Positions 25,310 through 34,758 of a DNA stretch of 53,716 bases are shown here, in pieces. The stretch spans positions 1 through 53,716 of the forward strand of contig QXWX01000043.1 in the NCBI GenBank assembly GCA_009911175.1, given 5' to 3'. The notes under the pieces are model-generated. The model did not search any database and had not been told where the DNA came from. It was given only the letters and a program-made list of their open reading frames with translations. The position numbers were made by a program, and so were the translations under genes. Origin of the DNA: Lachnospiraceae bacterium (GTDB lineage: Bacteria; Bacillota_A; Clostridia; Lachnospirales; Lachnospiraceae). Numbering within the stretch: position 1 is the first letter of the stretch; each line of letters starts with the position of its first letter.

Positions 25310-25340
25310 GAAAAGGGGCTGTTGCAAGCCCCTAATTCAC
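25310..25340 (-). terminator. Minus-strand intrinsic terminator
   Basis: On the minus strand GGGGCTTGCAACAGCCCC forms a 6-bp GC-rich stem followed by TTTTC. It lies about 115 nt past the end of the minus-strand gene 25454-26440. A weaker GGGAGG/CCTCCC hairpin at about 25420-25437 sits nearer to that gene. Confidence 0.6.
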
Positions 25341-25453
25341 TTTTCTACATCTTCCACTTATCCAAAGAACCAATTACTTTTATACTTGGTAATGTAACTA
25401 AATCAAATACTTTGGGAGGCTTTCACCTCCCGCTGTATCAATAATAGATTTTT

Positions 25454-26440
25454 TTAAATGTGGCAGTCTACGATGGTTAATATCCATTCAGGCTCTGCTT
25501 TGTCTATGAATCGTTCTTTAAAATGTAAATTCCAATCAAAGATTTTTTCTTCTGCGCCATATCCGGCGCCTGCCTCTTTTATATCATATGTCTGATACCA
25601 TTTTCCGTCTGGCAGGATTACTGCATTTGTAATGACTGAGGATTGTATTTTTGCATATGTCTCTTTGTTTTTGTATGTACCTGATAAGAATTTTTCATTT
25701 AATGTATTGAAAAAATCATCTGCATTTTCGCCATCCTTCAGCGGAGAATTTTCAATAACCACTTCCCACCATCTGAGACTTCTATTGTAGATCGCACAAT
25801 CTGGATCAAAATTAATATCTTTAACTCTGGCCTGTGCATATCTCCCCTCTAAATCAGGAGTCGGATATACGAGACTATCCTCCCCCTTTATCCCCTTGGA
25901 TGCTTTTAGGAGACCGTTCCATCTGCCACCGATTTGCCACCAATCCCATTTGGCATCCGGATTTTCCCAAAATCCATATTCCTGCTTTTCTTCGTTCCAC
26001 GGAGACATGATATAATTCTTTAGATAATCCTGTATCGTAGGATAGATCTCTCTGTAAGGAACTTTCCGTAATTCCGCGTTCTTTTCACCGATATCAAACA
26101 CAATTTGCACGTGCCTTAATATGGAATCATATGTATAATTAAATAAATATTCCTTCCTATTCTTATAAAAGTGTGAATGATCCGTCCCATCAGTGAATAT
26201 CGTATATGAAAATATACTTTTTAAATCTACTATATTCCACGGAAAAACATATTTTCCATCCTGTAAGCACACTATATTCATACTTCCCGTTTCATATCTC
26301 TCATGCTCTCTTTCAACAGCACTTACAAATTTAAGATACTTTTTTGGACAGTCTCCCATGTTGTTTTCCTGATATGGAGCCAGTAATTCTTTCACAGTCT
26401 TTTTCCCATCGCTAAATACCGCAACTGAAAAATGGCTCAT
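25454..26440 (-). CDS. Phage-like hypothetical protein (WDWWQIGGRWNG motif)
   Basis: A 328-residue soluble protein beginning MSHFSVAVFSDG, with LLAPYQEN near residue 22 and PDAKWDWWQIGGRWNG near 165. This trio of motifs marks a family seen in phages and bacteria, of unknown function. Its start overlaps the stop of the sigma-factor gene by 4 nt, so the two are translationally coupled and probably functionally tied. It is the last gene of the minus-strand series that begins with the surface adhesin. Confidence 0.75.
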   Translation of the reverse strand: MSHFSVAVFSDGKKTVKELLAPYQENNMGDCPKKYLKFVSAVEREHERYETGSMNIVCLQDGKYVFPWNIVDLKSIFSYTIFTDGTDHSHFYKNRKEYLFNYTYDSILRHVQIVFDIGEKNAELRKVPYREIYPTIQDYLKNYIMSPWNEEKQEYGFWENPDAKWDWWQIGGRWNGLLKASKGIKGEDSLVYPTPDLEGRYAQARVKDINFDPDCAIYNRSLRWWEVVIENSPLKDGENADDFFNTLNEKFLSGTYKNKETYAKIQSSVITNAVILPDGKWYQTYDIKEAGAGYGAEEKIFDWNLHFKERFIDKAEPEWILTIVDCHI

Positions 26441-26997
26441 CTTTGTTCAGCCCCTTCCTGCATCAATCCAAGTCGTTTGAGACGTTTCCGCATCCGCGTC
26501 AGACGTGATGAGACTCCGCGGATTGTAATGTTGCAATGCTCGGCAATTTCCCGGTAGGTATACCCTTCTGCCCTCATATATATTACTTCTTTTTCTTTCG
26601 GCTTAATGTATGGAAGCAATTGGAGCAGTTGTTGCTTTGCATCAAGGATCTCAGATGCACGTTCTATTCCATTTCCATCTGTAAACCGGCCGTCCATATC
26701 TGATGATATGCACTCTTCGCAATAAATTCCCATAGATGCCTTCCGTTTAGAACATTCCAGATACAAAAATTCTTTTATCATACAATATTTCATTTTTCTC
26801 CATGCAATAGAGGAAAAACGAAATCTGCTTAATTCTGGGTTCTCCAGATACTCCCGGACCGCATCCAGATATCCAAATATAACGACATCATAGAATTCCT
26901 GGTCTAAATGATTTTTGAACAAAAAGACTTTTACTAAAGAAAGATGCTGACATGCAAATTGATTTTGCTCAGGGGTTAATTTATTTGATTTTCCCAT
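26437..26997 (-). CDS. Sigma-70 family RNA polymerase sigma factor
   Basis: A 186-residue sigma factor of the small (ECF-like) type. A region-2-like segment covers about residues 25-75, and region 4 with its helix-turn-helix is clear at 128-178 (LLPYIKPKEKEVIYMRAEGY, then REIAEHCNITIRGVSSRLTR). Between them lies a short divergent linker with Cys residues. No anti-sigma gene is adjacent; instead its stop overlaps the WDWWQ-type gene. GGAGA lies about 6 nt before the start. It may direct transcription of the nearby surface genes, which is an inference from position only. Confidence 0.82.
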   Translation of the reverse strand: MGKSNKLTPEQNQFACQHLSLVKVFLFKNHLDQEFYDVVIFGYLDAVREYLENPELSRFRFSSIAWRKMKYCMIKEFLYLECSKRKASMGIYCEECISSDMDGRFTDGNGIERASEILDAKQQLLQLLPYIKPKEKEVIYMRAEGYTYREIAEHCNITIRGVSSRLTRMRKRLKRLGLMQEGAEQR

Positions 26998-27051
26998 AAG
27001 TATGTCTCCTTAAAAAAGGGTTGTCATTGTTCATCATAATATTTTTCTCCC

Positions 27052-27666
27052 TTAAGTATGTATACTGTAATAAGCTGTATTCAGGTTGTTCTGCCCATGA
27101 AGGATAATACCGCCAGAGACTCCCGGACCATAGGGTGTATATCCGTCAAACAGAAAACTATATGGCAGAAAATCATCATATAAAACAAACCGTTCATAGT
27201 TTTCCCAATTCAGTTTTTGTTCAAGAAATTTTGTGAATTTATGCCGGATTCTAGGCCGAGATATAATATCTTTTAGATTTTTTCTGCTTCGGAATTCTAT
27301 TTTAGCCGAAACGGTCTGAGATATAGAAAGCAGTTTCCTCTTATATCCTGTTTTGTGTAAAGCTTGAAACAGGACTTCCTGTGGCAGGCATATAACTTCT
27401 TCGTACCCTTCATATCTGCCGTCTGCTAAGCTGTGCAGCCACCAGAACTGTATATTAATATTCTTATTACAGTTCACGTCTTCCCTACACCGCAGTTCCG
27501 CAAAAGAACAGATATCTTTAACAATTATCGTTCTCTCTGACATCAACTGCTGTATTTCTTTCTTTAATAGGAAAAAATTATTAGAACGTTGATGAGCTCT
27601 TGAATATGTTCTTAAGGATACAACGTTTTCGCGTTCGCTTATACTAATCATTGTTTTCTTTTGCAT
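27052..27666 (-). CDS. Hypothetical protein upstream of sigma factor
   Basis: A 204-residue basic protein. ATG 27666 is preferred since GAAAGG lies about 10 nt upstream; the frame stays open to 27741. No family was recognised. Visible traits: an N-terminal SISERENVVSLR segment, a Cys-rich patch (SFAELRCREDVNC), and a C-terminal end with Gly, Tyr and Pro (GYTPYGPGVSGGIIL). It lies 54 nt upstream of the sigma-factor gene and downstream of the sortase terminator, so it probably starts the transcript that includes the sigma factor. Confidence 0.6.
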   Translation of the reverse strand: MQKKTMISISERENVVSLRTYSRAHQRSNNFFLLKKEIQQLMSERTIIVKDICSFAELRCREDVNCNKNINIQFWWLHSLADGRYEGYEEVICLPQEVLFQALHKTGYKRKLLSISQTVSAKIEFRSRKNLKDIISRPRIRHKFTKFLEQKLNWENYERFVLYDDFLPYSFLFDGYTPYGPGVSGGIILHGQNNLNTAYYSIHT

Positions 27667-27741
27667 TTTCTCTTCGCCTTTCAATAATAAATTTACCTCC
27701 TTTTCTGCATAAAAAAAGAACATCTTTCTATAGATGTTCAT

Positions 27742-28029
27742 CGCTAGCCTTATACTTATTTTAGTATTTTTATATGATTTCTTCTGAGCTGTAAATAAAA
27801 CCGTCCCTCCTTCTATTAAAATTTTCCCTACTATACTTAACAGGGGTACCCATCTCTGGGAATTACACTACATAATCTACAAATGCAGAAAATCATGAAT
27901 AAAAATACTTTATGTTTATTCTACTATAGTTGATTCCTTCTGTCAAAATTTTCGTATTCTCTATCGAATAAAAAGCAAAACCGGAGATAAGATAAGCGCC
28001 CTTACTCTCCGGTTTTATAAAACCTTCTG
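27742..28029 (-). other. Intergenic region with sortase terminator
   Basis: No gene. It holds the sortase terminator (27977-28016) and an AT-rich stretch before the 204-residue gene, probably with that gene's promoter, which was not pinned down. Confidence 0.5.
27977..28016 (-). terminator. Intrinsic terminator after sortase
   Basis: AAAACCGGAGA and TCTCCGGTTTT pair over 11 bp around an 18-nt loop, 14 nt past the sortase stop; the arms supply T residues on both strands. Confidence 0.8.
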
Positions 28030-28704
28030 TTATATTTTTTCTTCTCTCGTCTGTACGGCACGCACTATAATGATCCGTTTCTCTGAATATCCGGCTGCAA
28101 GGTTTTTTTCACATGCCACCAGCGTTACCCTCTTTCCCACATCATGAGGGAAATATGCATCACTTTTTGAACGAAGCACTCTGTCTACAGCTTCTACTTT
28201 ATAGCTGTACCGGGTATTTCCCTGTATAACATAGAAAGTATCATCCACATTCATTTCATCCAGGCGGTTAAAGCTGTGGCCGTATGTCTGGGAACTATGT
28301 CCGTATATAATATAATTTCCCTCCAGGGGGGTTGAAAGATCTGCCGTTACAAAGTAGTATTTTGACAGGTTAAAATCATTGTCGGCAAGTGTATTTCCCC
28401 GAATGACTGCTTTCTTCATGTTAATCTTATCAATGACCAGTATACAGTCAATGTGTCCTCGGAAAGAATAGTCGTTTACATCACTATACTGATATTCAAC
28501 TAAATGAGCCTCCTCTGATGGTGCTTCGTCAGGAATTTCTGCCTTTTCGTCCATGTATCCATCAATAAGCATATCCTCAAAATGGTTCCGTTTATCCGCT
28601 TCATGATAGGGTTCACAGTAAATCTGATACCCGACAGATATAATAAGGATAATTCCTGAAACAAAGCATGCAATTGGAAATAAATGTTTAATCTTTTTCT
28701 TCAT
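28030..28704 (-). CDS. Sortase (class B-like)
   Basis: A 224-residue membrane-anchored transpeptidase. An N-terminal signal anchor covers about 8-26 (LFPIACFVSGIILIISVGY). Catalytic residues: H136 (YGHSSQ), C198 in TLVACEKN (the TLxTC box, with Ala in place of Thr) and R210 (EKRIIIVRA). It follows the giant adhesin by 53 nt on the same strand, so it most likely anchors or polymerises that protein. A hairpin with a T-run lies between them and may reduce sortase expression. The H-C-R triad is intact; class B versus another class is judged by length and the long N-terminal part, and is less certain. Confidence 0.88.
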   Translation of the reverse strand: MKKKIKHLFPIACFVSGIILIISVGYQIYCEPYHEADKRNHFEDMLIDGYMDEKAEIPDEAPSEEAHLVEYQYSDVNDYSFRGHIDCILVIDKINMKKAVIRGNTLADNDFNLSKYYFVTADLSTPLEGNYIIYGHSSQTYGHSFNRLDEMNVDDTFYVIQGNTRYSYKVEAVDRVLRSKSDAYFPHDVGKRVTLVACEKNLAAGYSEKRIIIVRAVQTREEKI

Positions 28705-28715
28705 AAGTCCTCCTA

Positions 28716-28742
28716 AAAATGGTGCAGAGCTTCCCCTGCACC
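28716..28742 (-). terminator. Terminator-like hairpin between adhesin and sortase
   Basis: On the minus strand GGTGCAG and CTGCACC pair over 7 bp around an 8-nt loop, then ATTTTT, and the sortase ribosome site AGGAGG follows directly. Read-through would give less sortase than adhesin mRNA. Confidence 0.65.
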
Positions 28743-28757
28743 AGCGATAACTGTTGT

Positions 28758-31700
28758 TTATTTTTTACGTTTCTGTTTCTTATAATAGATAGAAAAGCCA
28801 ATGCCAAGCCCTATTATTCCGATTGCAACAAATGCGGCTGCAAACAGCGCCGTACTGTCGTCAAAACCAAGTTTCGGAACAGCCGTCTTTGAAATAGCAT
28901 GGTTTCTGCAGGTAATCGTAATATCCTGTCCTTTCATACGGAACTCAATCTTATCTGCAAGCTGCTGATATCCTGCCGGCGCTTTCTTTTCTTTGAAATA
29001 ATATTCTCCGAAAGCAAGGTCGCTTATATTGATCTCGCCTTTTTCATCGGTGATATATGTTCCGATATTTTTTCCGTCAGCTGTAAATAACTCAAATTCC
29101 GCCCCTGGAAGCTTCTTGGATTCATTATTTGCGTCAATTTTTATAAGCGTTACCTTTGCCTTTTCCAGCTTATTGACTGCCGGATTCTCTTTATTGATAT
29201 CAAAGACCGTTACCGGCTCATTTTCTAACGTCAGCTCAAATTCATGCTTTTCCTCATCCAGAATATACCCCTCCAGTGTCTGAAGCTCTCTGAAGTAATA
29301 ATGGCCGGATACCAGGGCAGCCTTTAATGTCGCCTTACCTTCTTCATTTGTTTTAATTACTCCGATCAGGCTGTCCTTTGGAAGGATTCTTTCGCCGCGG
29401 TAATCCATAATATCTTCATTTGTATAAATACCAAAGAAGATTCCTTCTAACGGCTTTTTCCCATATCCGAATGTCCCGTTTTCTGGATTCAGCATTTCTC
29501 CTACTTTATAGACGTTAATTTCTGTGTCTATTACATCATTCTCAATATCCAGGCTGATATCTACAACTTGATCTTTCTTATCCTTGGTCAATACAACCTC
29601 ATACTTTTTATGATTCATGGCCAGACCCGCCGGTGTTTTCGTTTCTTTTAAGATATACTCACCTAACGGCAGATTCTTCGATACTCCTTTGCCTTCTTCA
29701 TCTGTTGTGATGGTGTCCACGGCATTTCCATCCATATCATAAACTGTAAATTCCACGCCTGGTAAAGACCGCTTTTCATACTCCATACGGTTGATTTTCC
29801 CGAAATCAGAATCATATGTTGAGATTCCGGTGAGCATATCTCCAACCTTATCTATAGTGATGGTTCCGGTTTTTTCAAATTCATCTACCATTTCTACTTT
29901 TAGGATCTCACCGCTTTCCAGAACAGTAAAAGGGATTTCTTCCGCAAGCTCATATCCATCCGGAGCCTGTTCTTCAATCAGTATATAATCGCCAGGTTCT
30001 AATCGGTCAATTCTATGTACTTTTCCGTCAGTAATCCAGGATGTGACCTCATTTCCATCAGAATCCTTAATGGTAAGCTTTGCACCGATTACCTCCTTAC
30101 CGCCGATGTCCACTTTGCTGATATCTACTTTAGTGAAATCATTTGTGACCTCCTGCTCTGCGGCTATGACTGTCTGTTCCTGATTCGTATACTGCAGATT
30201 GAAATCAATCATCTCTTCGCTTTGTACATATCCTGGCGAAGGTTTCAGCTCCTTCGCATAATAGCGCGCAATGGGCAGATCTTTCGTAAAAGCTGCCACT
30301 CCATTTTCATCAGAGGATGCTGTCTCAATCAGTGTGTCTGCGGGAATGACAATCCCCTCACCGATTAAAATATCCTCTGCAATATAAAGGCCGAAAATGG
30401 TTCCTGCCACAGGCTCTTTTGTCTCAATATCTGTCTTTTTAATCTGGATAGATACCCTCTGCCGTTCATTGACATATTCACTGTCGCTGTATACGACCTC
30501 TACTTCATCACCAGCATATTCCAACGAAAATTCCTGTATTTCCTTATTCAATGCAAATCCCGGTCCGGCTGTAACTTCCTCTATTCTATATTTCCCAAGA
30601 GGCAGGTCTGTCAATTCTGCTTTCCCGTCCTTGTCCGTTTTAATCATAGATACCAGTTCGTCCTTCCTATACAGAGTAATCCGGTTTCCTTCCCTGTCAC
30701 ACTGGTAATCCGGTGAATAAATATCTTCTGCCGCATATATTTTGAATTCTGCTCCTTCCACATTTCCCATTTCATAAATAAAGTCAGAATCATCTTTTCC
30801 CGAATTAAGGATACCTAAAAATTCCCCAAAACGCCGCAGAATATTTTTCTTCTTTTGCCCATAACCGGACAGGTACTCCCCCTTCTTTTGCAGCCGTAGA
30901 GAACCTGTCTGGCGCTGATTTTCATAATCAACCCTTATAACCACGGCGCCTGTTTCCTCTTCCACCTCGTATGCCTGGTCAGATGAAAGGGTAAATTCAA
31001 TCGGTTCCCCTTTTACATAGCCGTCAGCAGCTGCGCTCTCCTCCAGACGGTAATTCCCCATCTTTAATTTTTCAGGCGTCAGCAGATAACCCTGGTCAGA
31101 AACTTCAAATTCCGTGTGCTCTACGAGCTCCGGGTAATGTGTATATTGCTTTACATACTCTTCATTATCCAGGTTATAGATTTTAAAGACAGTGCCTTTA
31201 TGCAGTACAGGCATCTTACTGGTGCCGTCAATTTTATATATTTTCAAAATTGCCTGAAATTCATAGTCAATGAATACTCTCCATTGCTGGGGTTCCCGTT
31301 TATCTTCATTAATGGTTACGATAAACGGATCGATTGTATTGTAGTTTTCAGGAGTGGTCGATTCTATCACTACATATTTTCCATAGGCTAATTCATTGCT
31401 TACCGCATATCCCTTTTCATCCGTAAAAAGCTCCGGCATGGGAATGCCTTTGCTGTCTTCTGAATAATCAAGCGCCGTTGTCTCCTTGCTAAAATCATAG
31501 CCTCGGAACTGTTCCGGAGAGTAATTTCCATTGCCATCCGGTTTTATGTCTCCGGCCTTGACACCTTTTAATGAGCGAATCAGATATATTTTGAATCCGG
31601 CTCCCTTTAGAAGATCTGCTTCTGTCTGTTCGCCATCGGAGCCGACTTTGATTAACTGGAAAGGCTGCTTTTTCACGGTCTCATTTACGGTTACCTCTCT

Positions 31701-34535
31701 GTGGACAATTTTTACATCCTGTCCCTCATAAGCTGCTTCTACCGGATACTCTGTAGGATCAAGCAAATATCCTTCCGATGCGGCAAGTTCGCGGATACAA
31801 TACTTGCCTAAATATAAATCAGTGAAATCAAGTTCTCCATTCTCATTAATTTCCCCTTTTGAAACGAGCTCCCCCTTTTTATGTACTGTTCCGGATTTTT
31901 TGTTCGGATGCTGAATATCCTCTGCTGCGAATAAGCCATACTCTGCACCAATTAAAGCTGCATCTCCCTGACTTAGAAATTCGTGTGTTTCTTTATCTAT
32001 CTTCCGTACATGAATTTTTGCGCGGACTTCTTCATTTTGGAATGCATGTGAAAATACGTATTCATATGTCTGATCATTTTTGTATGTATATGTAAACTCA
32101 TATGTTTCTTCCGACCTATAATACTTTTCCGGCGCCTGTATTTCCCTGATATAATAGGTATAGTTAATCGGGATATCAGCAGTAAATTCTGCGATCCCAT
32201 CTCGGTTACTGGTACTGCTCTGAATCAGTGTATCCTTATCAAGAACGGTTCGTCCGTTGATCTTGATGGTTTCCTTGCTATATAGTCCGAACTTTGCACC
32301 TTCAAGCGTTGTGTCGTCATTCTGTGAATGTTTTACAGATGTTACTTTTATTTTCGGCCGCTTGTTATTATATTCGCTTTCAGCTAAGGCAAGAGAGGCA
32401 GTCTGACCGGCATATGTGAGGGAAACAGTCTTTGTTGTCTCCTGTTCGTTTTTTCCGATTACCAAATCCGCAGGCGCCTTTGTCTCAACAATGCGGTATT
32501 TCCCCAGATACAATTCCTCAGAAACTGCACAGCCGTCTTCGCCGGTAGTCAGGTTCGCAATCAGAGTATCCCTTTTATGGATTACTGTTTTCTTATCCTG
32601 GCTTATAATATCTTCAGCAGCATAGATAGAATAATCGGCGCCAGGAAATGAAGCGTCTTCATATATGAAGTTTACCGGATCACTGCCGTTGACTGATGCA
32701 AGTTTTTCTCCGGATTTATGAATCTTAATCTTCCCTTTCTGCTCTTTGTTCCCTGCCTTTACGTCCGTATTCCCTCCTGCTACCAGCTTTACATTATAGA
32801 CCTCCGTACTGAGGCAGTACCCGGCAGGGGCGGTTATTTCTTTCAAATAAACGGTTTCCTGAGTTTTGGTAAACTCTGTAGAGGAACTTCCCTTTTCGTC
32901 TGTAGGCGGCATGTTTACAATCAGGCTTGTGCAGGCCTCATCTTTATACACTCCAAATACCGCGCCTGAAAGGCTGACATTGGTGTCTCTGTCTTTCTTT
33001 ATCAGTGTGATTCTGGCAATATCCAGCCACTTCACTTTGAACCGGACAGAGTTTGCCTTTTCTTCTATGAAATCTCCGTATCCGATATCCTGAATGGTAC
33101 TTCCAGTACTAAGCACCAGTGTTTTCCATTGTGAACCAATCTGTCCTGTCAGCTTTCCGCTGTCCCATTCACCGGTTGCGGTCTTAGGTGCAGTGAAATA
33201 AAAACTCCCTCCGCCGTATATTTTTATAGTTCCTCCGGTCTGGCTCTTACCGTCTGAAGCATTATGATATGTCACGTTTGACGGAAGATCCAGAGTAACA
33301 TAATTGCGGTGATCCCCATTTAACTGAAAAGTTTTTGTCTTTTGTGAATCTCCGTCAAGATCTGCTTTTTCATAATCAGAATTCAGGCTGATGGCAGCTA
33401 CCGGCGGGTTTTCCTGTCCAAACAGGTAGTTGATATAACCCAGGACACCGGTTTCCTCCAGAGATCCTGCTGTACAGCCATGAAAACCCGCATCCCCTAT
33501 ATATGCATAACTCGCCGCAATATGTGTAAATATATACCTGGTATCTGCATCCAGCTGCGGCATATACTGCTCTGTCAGATCTCCCGGCCCGCCATATCCA
33601 TAATATAAGACTTTCTGCAGATTAGCATTTGTGTTCAGAACCTCTGCAACATAGTCTGCATCCGGCGGAGAGGCTTTCGGAGATTCCAGGCAGTATGCTA
33701 TTTTCCCATTTACATAAAAGTAATTCGTTTCGTAATTTCCAATGTTAGAGGGATAACGCAAAGTCTTCCCCTTCACCAGAGAGACATTTGAGATTCTCTG
33801 GGCCGCCATTCTCGCGGGCACAACAGATAGAAACAGGCTGTCCTCCACATCTTCTACGACAACCAGTTCCTGTTCGTTTTCCCCGCCAGATGTATCTAAA
33901 TTATCAGCGGAATCGTCTAAATCTGGCTTTCCCGGTTCTCCTGTTTGATTCATATCCGCCTTATCAGGCGCGACTGACGGATCTGCGTCTTCCGACTCGT
34001 CCCCAGAATCAGTTCCTGTTTTTGTATGCCCGTTTTTTGAAGGGCTTTCCGGCTCCCTGCTTTTTACAGTAATCATCCGGCTGATCTGATATGCCAGGTT
34101 TTCGTCCCTGACAGGATATACTTCGTAGACAGCCTGATACTTTCCCGGTACATCATTGGCAAAGTTGGTTAATTTTTCATCAACGGCATTTTTAAATATA
34201 ATTTTTACCTTTTCTTCTGCAAAAAACAGTTTGGTAAAATCATGTTCGATATCGAAGTCTGTCTGCGCTTTTATGGATATATCTTGGGCAATAACAAACT
34301 CGTCTTCTGTTAAGCGTTCCTTCATTTCAGATAAAAAAGGCAGATTGGATGCACCCTCATTATACAAAATAAAGTTATCTTCCTGAACCGGTGCCTTATC
34401 CTCTGCTGATTCCACTGTCTGTATTTCCGGCTTTGCAGATTCTGCTGCAAACGCCGTCATACTTGAATGAAGTATTGTTGTGCAGCAGATTAAGAATGCC
34501 AGGGTTCCTGACATAATTCTTTGTTTTCTAATCAT
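28758..34535 (-). CDS. Giant SpaA/Cna-B repeat adhesin with thioester-like domain
   Basis: A 1925-residue wall protein. The start at 34535 has AGGAGG 6 nt upstream and a signal peptide at 1-31 (cut near AFA/AES). A region to residue 150 is followed by an Asp/Gly/Pro-rich linker (160-225). A thioester-like domain spans about 255-440, with Cys282 (YCLESP); the usual Gln of the TQxAIW motif is replaced, since the matching segment reads THIAASYAY at 337. Then come about twelve SpaA/Cna-B repeats recognisable by G-x-x-F-x-(I/L)-Y starts, often followed by AEDI, and by GKY or GEY-type ends, expected to form isopeptide bonds. The end is VPKLGFDDS, a membrane helix and a KKQKRKK tail: a sorting signal with Leu where LPXTG has Thr. 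A structured leader precedes it. Confidence 0.9.
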   Translation of the reverse strand: MIRKQRIMSGTLAFLICCTTILHSSMTAFAAESAKPEIQTVESAEDKAPVQEDNFILYNEGASNLPFLSEMKERLTEDEFVIAQDISIKAQTDFDIEHDFTKLFFAEEKVKIIFKNAVDEKLTNFANDVPGKYQAVYEVYPVRDENLAYQISRMITVKSREPESPSKNGHTKTGTDSGDESEDADPSVAPDKADMNQTGEPGKPDLDDSADNLDTSGGENEQELVVVEDVEDSLFLSVVPARMAAQRISNVSLVKGKTLRYPSNIGNYETNYFYVNGKIAYCLESPKASPPDADYVAEVLNTNANLQKVLYYGYGGPGDLTEQYMPQLDADTRYIFTHIAASYAYIGDAGFHGCTAGSLEETGVLGYINYLFGQENPPVAAISLNSDYEKADLDGDSQKTKTFQLNGDHRNYVTLDLPSNVTYHNASDGKSQTGGTIKIYGGGSFYFTAPKTATGEWDSGKLTGQIGSQWKTLVLSTGSTIQDIGYGDFIEEKANSVRFKVKWLDIARITLIKKDRDTNVSLSGAVFGVYKDEACTSLIVNMPPTDEKGSSSTEFTKTQETVYLKEITAPAGYCLSTEVYNVKLVAGGNTDVKAGNKEQKGKIKIHKSGEKLASVNGSDPVNFIYEDASFPGADYSIYAAEDIISQDKKTVIHKRDTLIANLTTGEDGCAVSEELYLGKYRIVETKAPADLVIGKNEQETTKTVSLTYAGQTASLALAESEYNNKRPKIKVTSVKHSQNDDTTLEGAKFGLYSKETIKINGRTVLDKDTLIQSSTSNRDGIAEFTADIPINYTYYIREIQAPEKYYRSEETYEFTYTYKNDQTYEYVFSHAFQNEEVRAKIHVRKIDKETHEFLSQGDAALIGAEYGLFAAEDIQHPNKKSGTVHKKGELVSKGEINENGELDFTDLYLGKYCIRELAASEGYLLDPTEYPVEAAYEGQDVKIVHREVTVNETVKKQPFQLIKVGSDGEQTEADLLKGAGFKIYLIRSLKGVKAGDIKPDGNGNYSPEQFRGYDFSKETTALDYSEDSKGIPMPELFTDEKGYAVSNELAYGKYVVIESTTPENYNTIDPFIVTINEDKREPQQWRVFIDYEFQAILKIYKIDGTSKMPVLHKGTVFKIYNLDNEEYVKQYTHYPELVEHTEFEVSDQGYLLTPEKLKMGNYRLEESAAADGYVKGEPIEFTLSSDQAYEVEEETGAVVIRVDYENQRQTGSLRLQKKGEYLSGYGQKKKNILRRFGEFLGILNSGKDDSDFIYEMGNVEGAEFKIYAAEDIYSPDYQCDREGNRITLYRKDELVSMIKTDKDGKAELTDLPLGKYRIEEVTAGPGFALNKEIQEFSLEYAGDEVEVVYSDSEYVNERQRVSIQIKKTDIETKEPVAGTIFGLYIAEDILIGEGIVIPADTLIETASSDENGVAAFTKDLPIARYYAKELKPSPGYVQSEEMIDFNLQYTNQEQTVIAAEQEVTNDFTKVDISKVDIGGKEVIGAKLTIKDSDGNEVTSWITDGKVHRIDRLEPGDYILIEEQAPDGYELAEEIPFTVLESGEILKVEMVDEFEKTGTITIDKVGDMLTGISTYDSDFGKINRMEYEKRSLPGVEFTVYDMDGNAVDTITTDEEGKGVSKNLPLGEYILKETKTPAGLAMNHKKYEVVLTKDKKDQVVDISLDIENDVIDTEINVYKVGEMLNPENGTFGYGKKPLEGIFFGIYTNEDIMDYRGERILPKDSLIGVIKTNEEGKATLKAALVSGHYYFRELQTLEGYILDEEKHEFELTLENEPVTVFDINKENPAVNKLEKAKVTLIKIDANNESKKLPGAEFELFTADGKNIGTYITDEKGEINISDLAFGEYYFKEKKAPAGYQQLADKIEFRMKGQDITITCRNHAISKTAVPKLGFDDSTALFAAAFVAIGIIGLGIGFSIYYKKQKRKK

Positions 34536-34752
34536 CGTTTTCCTCCTGATATAATAATGAAAAGGCAGGGATATTCCCTGCCCGGCCAGCCCTGCGGCTA
34601 AATAAATTTTTAAGTGCGGGAAATCTGCCTTTTTGTTTCTCTCCTCCTTTCTCCTGCAAGCCCCAAAAAAGCCAAAGGCAGACTGCTTCTTGATACCTGT
34701 TTCCAGGAATTGTACAAAAAGCCTTCCGCACTTTGGCTCGCTAAAAAAATAT
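34536..34752 (-). promoter_or_regulatory. Structured leader RNA of the adhesin (riboswitch-like attenuator)
   Basis: From the promoter at 34759-34787 the transcript would start near 34752. An outer helix AAGUGCGGAA (34733-34724) pairs with UCCCGCACUU (34621-34612). It encloses CCUG-GAAA-CAGG (34707-34696), a GNRA-capped hairpin, and UCUGCCUUU (34682-34674) pairing with AAAGGCAGA (34632-34624) around a purine-rich 41-nt loop. Then come GCAGGG (34595-34590) and the terminator at 34564-34582. The GCAGGG can pair with the terminator's 3' arm CCCUGC instead. All pairings are visible by eye; no known riboswitch consensus was matched. Confidence 0.6.
34564..34582 (-). terminator. Leader terminator before the adhesin
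   Basis: On the minus strand GGCAGGG, AATAT, CCCTGCC forms a perfect 7-bp GC-rich stem followed by TTTTC, ending about 28 nt before the adhesin ATG. It would stop transcription before the gene unless relieved. Confidence 0.7.
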
Positions 34753-34758
34753 ATCCTT

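Noticed and set aside
25250..25444. A 64-codon ORF after the PIN remnant
   Set aside because: It contains the terminator hairpin GGGGCT/AGCCCC and has no ribosome site or recognisable domain, so it is probably not a gene.
28758..33000. Repeated blocks that might suggest a tandem DNA repeat or array
   Set aside because: They are diverged SpaA/Cna-B protein repeats; the DNA is not repeated at CRISPR-like spacing.
34536..34752. Possible c-di-GMP or glycine riboswitch in the adhesin leader
   Set aside because: Shape and GNRA hairpin recall c-di-GMP-I, but its conserved CACGCACAGGGCAAACC-like core is absent and the glycine-aptamer pattern is not met, so it is reported only as riboswitch-like.
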